A DNA stretch of 64,000 bases. Source: Triglochin maritima. Its lineage: Eukaryota > Streptophyta > Magnoliopsida > Alismatales > Juncaginaceae. Of the stretch, positions 11,032-23,388 are shown piece after piece; position 1 is the first letter of the stretch, and each line of letters opens with the position of its first letter. The stretch spans positions 36,640,053-36,704,052 of the forward strand of contig OY821775.1 in NCBI GenBank assembly GCA_963682175.1, read 5' to 3'. Under the pieces are notes generated by a model. The model made no database searches and had not been told where the DNA came from. It saw nothing but the letters and a program-made list of their open reading frames with translations. The position numbers and the translations under genes are program-made.

Positions 11032-12278
11032 TTGGCCACTTTCATGCGTGCGGTAGAGGAATGAGTGCACGGGTGGCTCTAATAGCCATACCATGTGACT
11101 GTCGCGGGTTGAGTGGTCACGTTATCGGGGAAAATGTCCTTATGTTCCCCCAGAGCCTGAGTATGAGCATACATTTTCCCAAAATGTGCAATGTCACCTT
11201 TACGCATCCGCATACAACCTAAGAGTAATGGATTCATGGGGAGACAATATTGATTCAAATTTTTATACATCATACCCACCCCATTATTCTCGTTCCGAAT
11301 ACCCACATCCCTACCAACCACCACCCATGACGACGTGGACTAATTCTCAGCCTATTAACACCCAACCCATTCATTTCCCAAATTCTGACATGATCCTCAT
11401 TGTTGACCCCTGACTTGATTATTTAGAACAAACCCTCAAAATGTTCATGGAAACCACTCAATATTTGTTGAAGTCCAACTTGAATTCCTTGCAAACTATG
11501 GAAAGGCAAGTGAGTCAGATGACAACAATCGAGTGAACGTGAGGAGGGTGACTTTTCTTGTCAACATGAGGATTCATCTTGTGATATCGAACCCCTACCA
11601 CATCCACAAATTCAAAGCACAATCTATCAAAGTTGTACTCCTAGTCAGTCCGAGGGACTTGGGGTAAGGGATTCAATTCAAATTGAGAATAGCATGAACC
11701 AGTTTCATTATGAGTCGGCATAAGATTGTGCCTTATCTTTTTGTCCTGTGGTCCTCGAGCCACATGATCTTAATTTTATGCCTCTTAAAGACTCACCTTT
11801 GGGTGAGCAAGAGCTCCCTAATACCCCTAATTTCATACAACTTGGAGAGAGTTTGCCTCTCACTATAGTTCTTGATCATCTTGAAAATGAAGGGACACCA
11901 AACAACTACAGTGCCAATGAGGGTATTGGGAGTTCCTTAGATGATACCTTGGGTACGAGACCCACTTTCTGTTCACTTGGCGCATCGGGCAAGGATGACG
12001 AGGTTATTGGCCTCATTCCGGTGCACCAGCCTGCTGATTGGAGAGTTTGGATTGACGATCATAATTTCAATATCGTAATGGGAGAGAATCTTCTTCCATT
12101 GCTCAATTACGTCCAAACTCTCGAGAGGTTCGAGGACTTTAAGTTTGATCATTTGAATAAGACGCCTTTGTGTCTTGATCATGACCCTCTCTTTGCATCT
12201 TGTGCATTTTCTGAGAGGGGACCACTAATGAGTATTTTGGCCCCGCGTGGTGTCATGTTCCCATTCCAAGTACATTGA

Positions 12279-13234
12279 CCCACTTTTTAGGTTCTGATTT
12301 GATGTTCTTTGACAAATGACGATGGGAACTTTTTTTTAAAAATAGGTATATTTGAAAAAAAAAATTAAATAAAAGAGGACCCCAAGAGTGAGCATAGGTT
12401 GTTGTGGGCCCCAACCCTTGTGTATTTGGGCCCCATTTGTTGTACGTATTTGTCTTCAATCTTCAGTATCTCATAGGTTATGGTGGGAATTCGGGTTTGT
12501 GTCAATCAACATAACCACAAACCTCCTTTTGCGCTTCATGTTGGTTAGATCTTTTCTTTTTCATGAATAAATCCATGTAGTATCATACTCACATTCATTG
12601 AGGACAATGCATGAAGTAAGTGTGTGTATGGGGGGGGGTGCTTTACGCTAATATATAGTCGAGTCTTTTGTTCTCTTTTGTTTGTATTGTTAGGGACATG
12701 ATAGTGTGCTTCAATTTACATTGATATATCTGCAATACAATGATCCTTGGGGTGACTTGCGTTCTTTTGCTTGCCTATTGATTTAACTTTACCATTTCTT
12801 TCCAATCTTCATGTTTTTGCTAAAGAAAGTGTTTTGTAGGTTTTGTGTGTGTTTAGCATGTGCAAAACCATTCAGAGGCAAAGTAAAAAAGAAAGCTCCT
12901 AGAATTAACTTGAACATGATACATTAGGATATCTAGTACACCATCTTTAGCTCTTATCTAGTCGTACGGATGCACCCCAATTTTCCCTCGGGGGAGAGTA
13001 ATCATAGGGTTTCTGTACTCAAACAAACAAGTCCACCTTGAACCTAGTGAGTCAAATAATTCGTGTCTGTTAGTATAGGGAAGTTTGTTGTAGTCAGGGA
13101 CCCTTAAACTCCATGCACTCGTGGTTCCTATGAAAGTGAGTTAGGATTTCCCTGTTCTTTGTATGTTTTTCCTTTCTATCAATTTTCTCTTTCTTTCTTT
13201 TGCTCGAGATAGAAAAAGGTAGGTGTGGGATATT
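12279..13234 (+). other. 3' noncoding region of element E, partly deleted
   Basis: It retains the GAGCATAGGTTGTTGTGGGC block, the GAGGACAATGCATGAAGTA block, a G run (12631-12639) and the TGTTTAGCATGTGCAAAACC block. It lacks the conserved hairpin-bearing stretch found at 34009-34620 of the tandem array; the joint is near 13108. It ends with a polypurine tract AGGTGTGGGA (13221-13230) next to the LTR. Confidence 0.7.
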
Positions 13235-14552
13235 TGATTAGTAGCATAGCATACATTGTACTCATGCTCTATATCCTTTATTTTACCCCATTTTTGTGCT
13301 ACTCGAGTGTTTGTTGTTATATTTTCGGTATTATATAATAAAGAAGAGTAGGGAAGAGAAAAATGACTGAAACGTAAGAAGAAAAGACTTAAATGATGCA
13401 AAATAGAACTCTCTATCATACACAAGGACCAATCAGCAGGAGGGAAGGACCTGGACGTAAGCCCGGATGGACCAAATAACAAACCGAGAAACTCCACACC
13501 ATCACGACGCTATTTTGGATACTAGATTTGGGCGCAAACTCAAATAAGTGACCAGGGCACACCCCACATAAAGATTTGAAGAACTTAAGTAGGCATGCAA
13601 AATTGGGTCGCATCTGATCAATTGTCACCGCCAATTGACAGTGCCTTTGGGTCAGGATCTGACCCAGTTTCGTGTGATTGTTGGTTATGTGGTTTATGTC
13701 CATTTTAAATATGTTTCATTAGTCCCAAACGAGGGGTTTGTCCCGAGTTACCTTTTTGATGTCTATAAATAGAACTCTTGTCCTCCTTTGTAAACTACCC
13801 ATTGCTTGGTGGACATTCTCTCTACTTGGAGTAAGCTTTGATGCAAAAACCCAAGGTGGAGAGGATGTCACATAATGTGTCATGTACATAAAATAATTTC
13901 TTTTTAGTTAGATATTGTTTCCTTTAATCTCGTATACTTTGTTTCCTTAAATGTTAGCATAATTAGTAGTGAGTAGTTTCAACCCCCTTTTGGGGTGGAG
14001 ATGATGTTTATACATGTAATAGAAAATGGGAATGAATGCTATCTTATGCAATATGTGATGAATGTGAATGCATGCTTGTTTGTTTAAATGATAATTCTTA
14101 ACTTGATGGCTTTTGCCACAACTTTTAAACACATCCATGATTATTTTGGTTCTTAATAACCAACTTGTTTATGCTCATATTAATTAACTAGGTTAGTGAT
14201 TGGCATGATAGGTTTTGCAACAACCATTCGACACTTCCTATGCATGAAAACAATCTATACTTGTGCCTTATTAAATGCATTTTTCACCACCTTATCACAT
14301 GTGTACACACACTCCACCCCTTAGGGGTTTACTTTACTGAGTTTCATCTTGCCTTGTAAGTTGCTTTGTTTAGTTTAATCGTTAATTCACTCATAGTTTA
14401 GTGTAATTAGTTAGCATAATCCACTCATTCTCCTCTCCTTTCCCACTCGAGTATGGTTGGAACAACAACACTCCCAACTCCTTGAGTTTCAACCCGTATT
14501 TGCCACGTCTTCACCGTTATCGTGCACTTGCAGTTGTTAAAATGATCAATCA
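13235..14552 (+). mobile_element. Second LTR of element E
   Basis: Starts TGATTAGTAGCATAGCAT, ends ATCAATCA, 1318 bp. It has a TATA-like TATAAATAGAAC near 13764 but a decayed upstream element (GTCCCAAACGA). Both LTR palindromes are present (about 13983-13996 and 14317-14330). Confidence 0.85.
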
Positions 14553-14777
14553 AGTTTTTGGCATCGTTACCAGGGAGTTGGTCGTAGTCGTTATTGTTTC
14601 AACCATTTCTGTGGGCTTTTTCTCACATTTTCTCTTTAGTTTTGTTACTGGACAGGGGAATACGTGGACAAGGGAGCCTACATGAGTAGGGGAGCACACT
14701 GGTGAAGTCTGGGGACCATAATCTCAGACCATCCACTACTAGCTGATTTTCTTCCGCCCCTGGCGGATATGCTGAGG
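14553..14777 (+). mobile_element. PBS and truncated leader after the second LTR
   Basis: PBS-like TGGCATCGTTACCAGGGA (14559-14576) differs from the tRNA-Asp complement at four sites, all transitions. The next ~200 bp match the leader at 8213-8415, then similarity stops. This is a second internal region sharing the LTR at 13235-14552. Confidence 0.75.
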
Positions 14778-15586
14778 GTTTTCCCATTCATCAGGAAATG
14801 ACCGACCAGTGTGCCAATTTTGGTCGACCGTTGGTGCCTACAACTGGGTTCTTGCCTTTTCGTTATGTGTCGTGTTGTTTCCTTGGAAACTCGTGTCCTC
14901 ACTTCGAGCTTGAGTTGGGAGGTGACGGAAGGTACGATGTTCGCACCTGCCCACCGCAAAGGGATGGAGTGTGGCACACGTGCCACCCTTGTGTTTTATG
15001 ATTTTCTTGCACCATGTTGTATTGCATTGACACACGGAATGAGATTTGCACCTGAGGGATCACGGATCCCAATGCATTGCATTGTTACCCAACTCCATGG
15101 AATGAGATGACCATCCGGCCTATGTGGCGGTGGAGATAACCAACCGCCTTGATGGTGGCAGAGTTGATTGTCCGACAATTATTCCGCCAGGTAGCCCGTC
15201 CGTTGCACAATCCGAAGAGTAAGACCAACCAGAGTGACGAGTTTGGAGGATTTTGCATTGTCCACGAGATCAGATCTATATCTATGACATATAGAGTTTT
15301 TGTTATGAAAACTCAGTTATTTTATCATGTTTTCATTTTAGGACGTCTTTAGGTGCTGAGTGGGTGGTGACCGAGGACCAGATCCTCCAGGATTATATTT
15401 TAGGTTCTTGCCTTTATATGTATTACGTCCTTTCCTTATCTTGATGTAATCAGACTTTGAATCTCTTTTGTAATGGTGCACCTTGTTGAACCTTGTTCGA
15501 GTATTTATGAGTATTGTCCCATTATTTTAGGTCTTATGTTGTCTTGATATTTCGTTTAAATTTTTCGCTATTTTGGGGACGTTACA
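14778..15586. other. Unclassified repeat fragment, LTR-like end
   Basis: Moderately GC-rich sequence with no match elsewhere in the window and only short chance frames. The right end reads TTTTGGGGACGTTACA, the style of a chromovirus-type LTR 3' end, so this may be a broken LTR and flank of another Ty3/gypsy element. I cannot place it with certainty. Confidence 0.3.
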
Positions 15587-15969
15587 TAATTAGTAGCATA
15601 TCATACATTTCATTTATGCTATATAGCAATTATTTTACCTCATATTTGTGCTACTCGAGTGTTTATTTGATGTGTTTCAGGGTTTAGGCAATAAAGAAGA
15701 GAAAGGAAGAGAAAATGACCTAAACGCAAGAAAAATGGACTGATTTGGAAGGTTTCTAGATCTGTTTGTAATGCCCAAGAACGAGATTGTAACTTAGGAA
15801 GGACCCAAGTAAAAACCCAGAGGGAAGTGTAAAGAAAATATGTTGGTTGCAAAAGTCCAGAATCTCCTGAACCTAAGGAGTAATTCAACAATTAAAACCA
15901 AACGGGTTCGAACCAATGGTTCCGGGTTCACCCCACGTGCTAAAATGGTATACTAAAGCTATTGGTGAT
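15587..15969 (+). repeat. ~385-bp LTR-start repeat module, copy 2
   Basis: Second copy of the module at 4851-5236, with the same start (AATTAGTAGCATATCATAC) and end (CTATTGGTGA) and scattered substitutions and small gaps between them. Confidence 0.55.
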
Positions 15970-17914
15970 ATTAGGGTTGATCCGACCCAAATGACCAGCC
16001 ACTGAAGGATTCGGTTGGTCGGTTCGACCTCAAATTTCTCTGGTGGGTCGGGTTCTCAGGTAAGAGAAATATGCAACATTGAGATCTGAGTTATAGCCAT
16101 CCGATTGCTCCAAGATCCATCCAAATGCTCTAATCTTCTATAAAGAGACTGGTAATTGTAAGTAGATCGATCACTAATCTAGAGGGGGTGAATAGACTAT
16201 ATCTTAATTTAGCTAAATAACTCACAATTTAAAAACAGTGAAGAAAAGATTGCAATACAAAAGACAACTCTTGAGATTATAGAGGTTTGATCACACCATC
16301 CTGATCTAGTCCTCTCCTCAAGTTCTGATCGCTCCTCCGATCCTTGAGAATTTCCTATTTTCTTCGTTCTGGGTCGACGATAAACCCTCTTCTTACAATC
16401 GGAGCTTTGCAAACACCCTCGCCTTGCTCGAATCTCCTCTCACAACCTAAGAGGGTTCTTCCTTGAAGCTTTACATGATATTGGAAGTTGAATGAAGTTG
16501 TTGAACTCTAACTTCAATGCAGTCAAGGATTGGAATTGAGCTTGTAGTGAATTTGATTGAAGTTTGAGAGTTGGTGGATCTTTGAGGGCTTGATGTTTGA
16601 GAGCACAAAAGTATGAAAGATTTTTTGGGCAAGTAAAGTCTAGATTGTGTCTCTTAAATGAAGCTTTTATAACCTTCAAAACAAATAGAGCCTTTATGTT
16701 GAGTTGGTGAAGTTTCGACCAATAAGAAGCAAGTAATGACTTAAGCTTGGGCAGAATTCAAAACATATCTGGTCGACCGAGACACAAACGGTCGTCCGAC
16801 TAGAATGCATAACTGGGTTGACCAATAAGTGATCGGATAACTGTTCACCAACTTCCAGTAACTTTTTTCTAATATCGACCAATTAAATTCGGTTCACCAA
16901 ATACAATTCAGTTCACCGTGCAAAGATGGAAAGTAAAGAATGGTCGGGCTCTGTGATGAAGTTTGGTTGGCCATGGGCAATCTTCGGTAGACCGACGTAA
17001 GCATGGGTTTTCCACTGACACTAAGGCTCTGATTAGCAAAAAGTTCCATGGAAAAGAGTTGTTACGCTCTGATTAGCAACAAGGATTCAGTTAACCGAAG
17101 AAAACTTGGTAGACCGTTTAGGGACATCTCAAAGGGTGTTACGAAAAGACAAAAGATAAGTTAGTTGAAGAACTTTTTTCCACGTGGGCCAATAGGTTCT
17201 AGTCGTTAGGATAATAACCATAAGTCAAGTTTGGATGACCGATATCTCTTCGGTAGACCGAAGCGAGATATCCCGAGATGGTCGGAATGCTACAGAAAGG
17301 AATGGAACAGTTGACAGGTATGCCTTCAGTAGCCTGAACCAAGGATTCTAGGGAAGATCAAGTAGCTACTGATTCTAAGGAAATAGTGAACCAAGGAAGA
17401 CTCGGTCGTCCGTTTGGGACAAGTTTGGTAGACCGAAAAGCAAACGGTCGACCGACCAAGATGGGTTTATCCTTTTGTGCGTCAAGTGTACTTTTGATCC
17501 TATGACTACAATAAATGGAAAATTACACGTAAAATCCTTGAGCTTTGATTACAAGTCTTGATCTTGAAGTTGATTAGTCCTTTGGTTTGAGCACCTATAA
17601 TGTTAGGAATATACAATATATATGCAATTTGACAATATGATGTGTGTGATGTGTTAATTGGTGTTGTGCATAATATTAGTTTTTTAATAATCAAAATGAA
17701 GAGTAATGACGCCAAAACGCCAATAGTAATGCCTCCTTTCTTCTTTTTCCTTCCACTCCTCTGGTTAGTTTCCTTTCTTGTTTTGTAGAGTAGGTTTGAT
17801 TTCTTGTTTATTAAAGTAGGTTTTAGTTTATTGATTAGTAGTAGGGGAGGAGAACAGGAACAACTTTGTAATATTCATTTTCTTAATCCAGTAAAGTAGT
17901 AGGGGGGAGTAGGT
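15970..17914. other. Unclassified repeat region
   Basis: No gene seen. It includes a GGGTCGGGTT-type block (15970-16060), a CTAGAGGGGGTGAATAG segment at about 16180 that resembles motifs of plant retrotransposon leaders, a palindrome cluster at 16770-17470, and pyrimidine-rich sequence at 17730-17900. It may be remains of a Copia-type element. It ends where the 3' region of element A begins. Confidence 0.3.
16770..17470. repeat. Cluster of degenerate GGTCGACC palindromes
   Basis: At least ten short inverted motifs of the form CGGT(C/A)GACCG or CGGTCGTCCG lie 20-100 bp apart, for example near 16772, 16790, 16986, 17108, 17252, 17401, 17430 and 17446. The intervening sequence is not repeated in tandem, so this is not a simple satellite. 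Confidence 0.55.
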
Positions 17915-19169
17915 AATCCTATGGGCCGACTCTATGGATGTATTCAGTCCACACAACTAGCCTAATGAACCATTCGTGCATGTTAACTATGAACTTAAGT
18001 GAAAGACATGGACAACCTCAACAACCTCAAGTGATACAAAGTGTAAAGTCCATTAAGATTCTTATTTGCATTACTTTTTTTTCTTATTTTCTTTTTATTA
18101 GTTGGAGCTTCATTCTCCCAGGGTCAGGTTTCGTGCATCATTGCCTATGAGGACTTAAACTATTACGTACGCCTTTCCCCAAATCGCCACATAGGGCAAC
18201 CCCTACCACCCGTATAATGGGAGTTCGGTCGGCGCATCCCAAGTCAGATGACTTAAAAGCACCAGGCACAAAGTCCCCTCAGACATACTTTCCCGAGTGA
18301 TAAGAGACGTGCGAGAAGAGAGAACACATACTCACTTATTTATTATCTACACATGAGCCAAAACCCCTACACTTAATGTCTCACAACAAGATTTAAAGGG
18401 TCCTTGACTACAAAAAACTTCCTTAAATTAACAGACACAAATCATTGAATCACTAGGTTCGGGATGGACTTCTTTAATTATTTGAGCATTGAAACCCTAT
18501 GATTACTCACCCCAGAGGGAAAACTGGGGTGCATCCTAACGACTAGATAAGTCCTAAAGCCACTGTACTAGATATCGTAATGCATCAAGTTCAAGACAAT
18601 TTTGGGAGTTTTCTTTTTACTTTGACTCTCAACGGTTTTGCACATGCTAAACACACACAAAACCCACAAAACATTTTCTTTCGCAAACACATGAAGATTT
18701 TTGATACAAATGTGAAAATTTTAAAGCACTAGTCAAGCAATAGAAGACATCTCACCCATGGATCATGGCAAGCAAATATATCGATATTAAATGCAGCACA
18801 CTAACATGAACCTACCAATGCACACAAAAGAAAACAAAATCAAAGGAAAAGACTCGACTATGTACACACGTAAAACACCCCCACACACCTACTTTATGCA
18901 TTATCCTCAATGAATGTGAGCAAGATACTTTATAGATTTATGCATGAAAAAGGGAAGATCTCACCAATATGAAGCGCAACAGGAAGTTCATGGTTATAGT
19001 AATGGACACAAACCCGAATTCCCTCAAAACCTGTGAGATGCTAAAGAAAGGATACAAATACATGATAGAAATGGGGCCCAAATACTTAAGTGTTGGAGCC
19101 CACAACAATCGATGCTCACTGAAGGTTTTTTTTTAACTATGTACAACAATGGGCTCCCATCTTCATATG
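17915..19169 (-). other. 3' noncoding region of element A, truncated
   Basis: On the minus strand it matches 33124-34440 of the array, including the hairpin-bearing segment (here about 18105-18330). The last ~270 bp before an LTR, with the terminal hairpins and polypurine tract, are missing. Confidence 0.75.
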
Positions 19170-22100
19170 TCAAGGGACATCAAATGGGAACCCTCCATCT
19201 CTCGAGTCAGAAATGCGCATGCATGGACTCGCAACATACAAAACAGAATTGCTTGACCACCTGACACCCTCATAAGCATTGTGGTCATTTGATGCCTCTT
19301 GAGAGTGAGCAAGAAAGGAGGCATGAATGAGAGGTGAACCTCTGTCTGGTTGTTTGAAATGAAGGGTATCAGGTGGTTGATTCATAACCCACATGGGGTC
19401 CTCCGCATATAAAGAACGAAGAGCATGTGACCCAGAGGTCATAAAAATGGTATCTTGTGGCTCAAGAGCCACATGATCGAAATGATGTGGCTCAAAGGCC
19501 ACGGGATCAAAAGGATGTGGCTCAAAGGCCACAGCATCAGAAGATAAGGCACCATCTTGTGCTAGCCTAGTGAAACATCTTCACCACCTTCAAGATCTCG
19601 ATCGAACAATTCTCTGAATTACTTGAAAGTGCCCTCAACTTCAATCTCATCCATGCCCTGGATAAGGTTAACCCCAACAGGGTCATTAGAGGCACCTGGC
19701 TTCTTGCTGATGGTGAAGATATTGAAATCAGCGCATTCACTACCATAAGTCAAGCGCATCAGACCATTGCGACAATTGATCAAGGAATTGGAAGTCGCTA
19801 GAAAAGGTCGCCCATGAATAAGAAGAATTTGTCCAAGTGGGTTTGGCACAGGTTCAGTATCCAAAACAAAGAATTCGACTGGATAAATGAACTCTTCCAC
19901 TTTGATCAACACATCTTCTACCACACCCCTTGGTTTCTTCATAGACTTGTTAGCAAATGGAAGAGTGGTTTTTGTTTGTTTGAGGTCTCCAAGACCGAGG
20001 TAGACGTAGACTGAATATGGCAGAAGATTAACAGAGGAACCAAGGTCCAATAAAGCCCGATGTATCGACACATCACCAATCACATAAGAGATAGTAGGAC
20101 AACCAAGGTCCTTGTATTTGAGTTGCATGGGTTGTGCCAACAAAGAGCTCATGTTAGCCGCAAGAAAAGCTTTCTTTGGAACATGAGTTTTTCTTTTCTT
20201 GGTGTATAAGTCCTTGAGAACCTTGGCATAAGGTGACATTTGTTGAATCACCTCCAATAGAGGGATGTTCACCTTGACTTGCCAAAAAATCTTAAGCATC
20301 TTGTCATGCTGATCCGAAGTTTTCTTTTTAAGGCGCTCAGGGAATGGCGCCTTCAGGGCATAAGGGTTTTGCGAAGCAACCTCAGAATTCTGGTCCAATG
20401 CAGCATTACTGGGGACCTCAGACTCTGATTCTTTCGACACAATAGGAGACAAGGGGACCTCAGGGTTCGGCCCATTGTTGGAGGAAATGTAGAAGGAACC
20501 CCAGGATCAGGCTCCTTCCTGGAAGTATTTGTGGAGGGAACCTCAGGATCCGGCTCCCTCAGAGATGCAGGTATCACCGCAGGTTTGGTGACACCAAAAG
20601 ATGGTGATTGCAAGGAAGGCACTCCAATGTGGTTATCCACCTCCTTACCAGACCTCAAAGTATGAATCACATTAATATGATGGGTCGGTTCAGAGGTAGC
20701 ATGAGGCACTGGTGGCCTTCCTTGAAAATGGGTACCCCGAGGATTAACCTCGGGTTGACTCGGTAACTGGCTCTTCTCGCGTTCATGGAGCTGATGAGCC
20801 AACTGGCGAACTTACATTTCCAAAGCCCTGACAGTGCTTTGCATTCTCTGCATGAACGCTTGAAGGGTAGGATCACTAGAGGGGTTCTAAGGGTCAACCC
20901 GCTGGGGTGGTGGAGTTTGGTTAAAATAACTCGACAATGAGGCCTGAGGAGGTTGGTAAGTATAGTGCTGAGACCTTTGATGTGGGGTTGGTAGGTCGCC
21001 GATGGGCGTGGAGGTTGAGCGTGTGAGCTCTGACCGTGACCCCCAATAGGCCCCCAAGAGAAGTTTGGATGGTTACACCGTCCCGGGTCGTAGGAGTGAC
21101 TGTACGGGTCATTACGGGGCCTCTGTTGATACATCGCATTTGCATGCTCAATATCACTTGGAGCGTAAGCGCATTCCAAGTCATCATGGCCTGTAAGTCC
21201 ACACCTATAACATCTGGGAGTAGCGACAGGAGCTCGGTCCAACTCAAAACTCTCAAACCTACGCATGAGAGCAACCATTTTTGCCTCAGACGCGATAGTT
21301 GACTCAACTTGATATGATCTAGCTCGACCAGAAGATCTGGCGGCTGGTGGCTCTCTCATGGTGTCCCACTCAAATGTATGTTCAGCCATTAATTCAAAAG
21401 TGTCCCATGCCTCATCGATGGGTTTCCTTTGGAAATCACCTTAACACATTGACTACAACAATGTACGGGTGATGTAGTTGAGGCCCTTATAAACAATTTG
21501 GCACAACTGCCAAAGCTCAATTCCGTGATGAGGTCACTGCAAGAGAAGGTCCTTGAACATCTTAATGAAAGTATAAAACGATTCCGTCTCAGTCTGATAC
21601 ATTTTGTGTATCTGGTGTCGTATATGTTGAGTTTTTCTTTGAGGGAAGAATCTCTTCAGAAATACGGTCACAAAGTCATCTCAAGACCGAATAGAGGTCC
21701 CCGGGAGGCTGTACATCCATTTCTTTGCGTTATCCTTCCACGCAAAAGAAATCATCCTCAACCGGACTGAATCCTCATCAAGCTGTTGAAGCTTGAACAT
21801 GGAGCATACTTCCTCAAATTCACGTATAAAAATATACGGATCCTCCTTATTGGCAGTGAATGTAGGAAGCATGCTCACATATTGAGGTTTCAGTTCATAG
21901 TTGTTCCCGCGAGCTGGGGGAAGAACTATGCCAGATAGTTGCGCGACCTGAACAGGATGGGCCACTCCCACAAAGTCATCGGCCTATCCTGTCGAGCTAA
22001 AGGTGATGGTGCACCAAGAACTCGATCCTGACCGAAGCCCCCTTCCTCTCGAGTCAGAGGAGGAGGAGAAGGAGGTCTACGTGTTGGTGGGAGCGGACCA

Positions 22101-22266
22101 AGGTAATCCATGTATGGAACCTGGTCTCCCCATCACCATGAAAAGACTCGGCCTCTCTCTCCAAATGAGCATGAGGCGGAGATGGCCGATCACCAAGACC
22201 GTCCATCTCAGAAAAATGCACTCTCTCAAGTCGAGCGCTCTCACCAGAATGAGTCCAACCTCGCAT
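19170..22266 (-). pseudogene. Broken gag-protease gene of element A
   Basis: The pieces lie in order on the minus strand in several frames. An N-terminal piece (22266-21926) is followed by a capsid piece (21971-21681, with DPYIFIREFEEVCSMFKLQQ). A zinc-knuckle piece (21389-20667) has an intact CX2CX4HX4C and the RNDPY..NHPNFSW signature. The protease piece (20452-19619) has an intact DLGSSVNLLP active-site segment, and the C-terminal piece (19532-19170) ends in FPFDVP. Frameshifts separate the pieces; a stop lies between protease and C-terminal pieces. It is shorter and more diverged than the array gene and is inactive. Confidence 0.85.
19457..19546 (-). repeat. Three 30-bp tandem repeats in A's gag 3' part
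   Basis: Three in-frame units at 19457, 19487 and 19517, each with GTGGCTCAA(A/G)(A/G)GCCAC. On the coding strand they give a repeated (A/V)-(F/L)-E-P-(H/Q) decapeptide. Element D has one unit (near 60737). Confidence 0.85.
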
Positions 22267-23388
22267 AAAATGCTCGACTCGACTCTAAAAACACACAAGA
22301 GAAGGTGTACTTAGAGGAGGAGACTACTCGTAGAAAATAGATGAGGAGAGGTCTCAAATGAGGAGAGAAGAATCCTAGAGCTAGTGTGGGTAGTGGGTGA
22401 AGGTAGAAGCCTAATCTAGCAAGCACGACTCACACAATATATGGCTATGGGTTCTTAGGCTAGACGACGCCTCACTTCGAGGTCACTAATCTTGACAAGC
22501 CTCACCTCCCTACAACGAAGACCACAATGCCCAGCAAGTGATACCAGATCTGGAGATCCAGTACCTCCTACTATTGACAGGGTAGGCAACGCCGATCAAG
22601 CCATGACGGTCTCGACTAGATTACTCTCCTAGTGCGTCTGAAATCCTTAGGGCCAATGTCTACTTGCTTTTGCAATTAAGGATTTATTACGAGTGATTTT
22701 TAGGGACAAGGAAAGGGTGATGAAATCCCTCACCTTATCTTTTATGGGACAACCCCTCCTTAGTAGCGTTTTGATCTTAAATCTAGCAATCAACACTCTA
22801 ATCAAACGCTCAACTTACTCTTGTCCCAATGCACCTTACTAACTAATGCATGATTAAAAATGCATGAATGAGGGAATTTGGTTCCCGTAGCTCACGCCAA
22901 CAATCAACAACAAAAATGTAAAGCCAAGAAAAGACAAATGCACGCAAGGTCTACAAATAATGCAGAACCTAGATGGCAATCAATCTAATCTTTTGCTTTG
23001 AGTTTTAAGGTCCAAGTTGATTAAAGTGACTTGATTGTTAATCTGGGTGCAAATTACAAGTCAAAACATGAAAAATTGAACTCCTAGACAACCTAGTGAA
23101 AGTAGAAACGACCAGCAAAAATGGGAGAGGAATTGGAGCACACCAGGCCGCCAATTAGCGGTCTCTTTGCTTCTGATTTTCTCTTGTCTTCTCCTGGAGA
23201 CGTCTCTTGATCCTTGGAGCCTCCTGATATTCCGCTCCCGACTAATTGATCTTCCGCTCCCGATACAGGAGGAAAGGAGGAAAATACTCATATATCCAAG
23301 CCTGTAGTAGCGTAAGACAACCCGCAATACAAGAACAATCAGCACAAATTACTATCCCCAACTAGCGATACAGATAAGCCAATGTCGC
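22267..23388 (-). other. Leader region of element A
   Basis: Noncoding on the minus strand. It contains the conserved leader module (22470-22690), the GGATTTCATCACC block (about 22715-22727), the GTGAG-type block near 22890 and one decayed GCCGCCAATTAGCGGTC palindrome (23146-23162). The PBS next to the LTR is disrupted: pieces resembling TTGGC and CG.TAGTTGGGG are separated by extra bases (23355-23383). Confidence 0.6.

Larger units (their letters stand above)
9357..12278 (+). pseudogene. Broken short Gag-like gene of element E
   Basis: Homologous to the intact ORF of element D (59839-61266). The start codon equivalent is ACG at 9357. A solo LTR (9600-11002) splits the gene, and frameshifts and stops follow. 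The zinc-knuckle remnant near 11085-11120 has its second Cys replaced by Arg. The last frame (11748-12278) is open and ends in the conserved FPFQVH terminus after the conserved PADWRVWIDD segment. Like D it has no capsid or protease domain. It is clearly inactive. Confidence 0.75.
5239..14552 (+). mobile_element. Element E: old pol-less Athila-like retrotransposon
   Basis: The order is 5' LTR (5239-8188, split by a solo LTR), PBS, leader, broken gag-like gene (9357-12278, split by a solo LTR), 3' noncoding region, polypurine tract and 3' LTR (13235-14552). Its gag-like gene is the short type seen intact in element D, lacking capsid and protease. The 3' noncoding region lacks the ~650-bp block conserved in other members (joint near 13108). 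After the second LTR a new PBS and leader follow, so E was part of an LTR-sharing tandem. Confidence 0.8.

Noticed and set aside
14798..15178. Cluster of 60-100-codon frames as a host gene.
   Set aside because: Overlapping frames on both strands without a recognisable domain; they look like chance frames in GC-richer repeat DNA.
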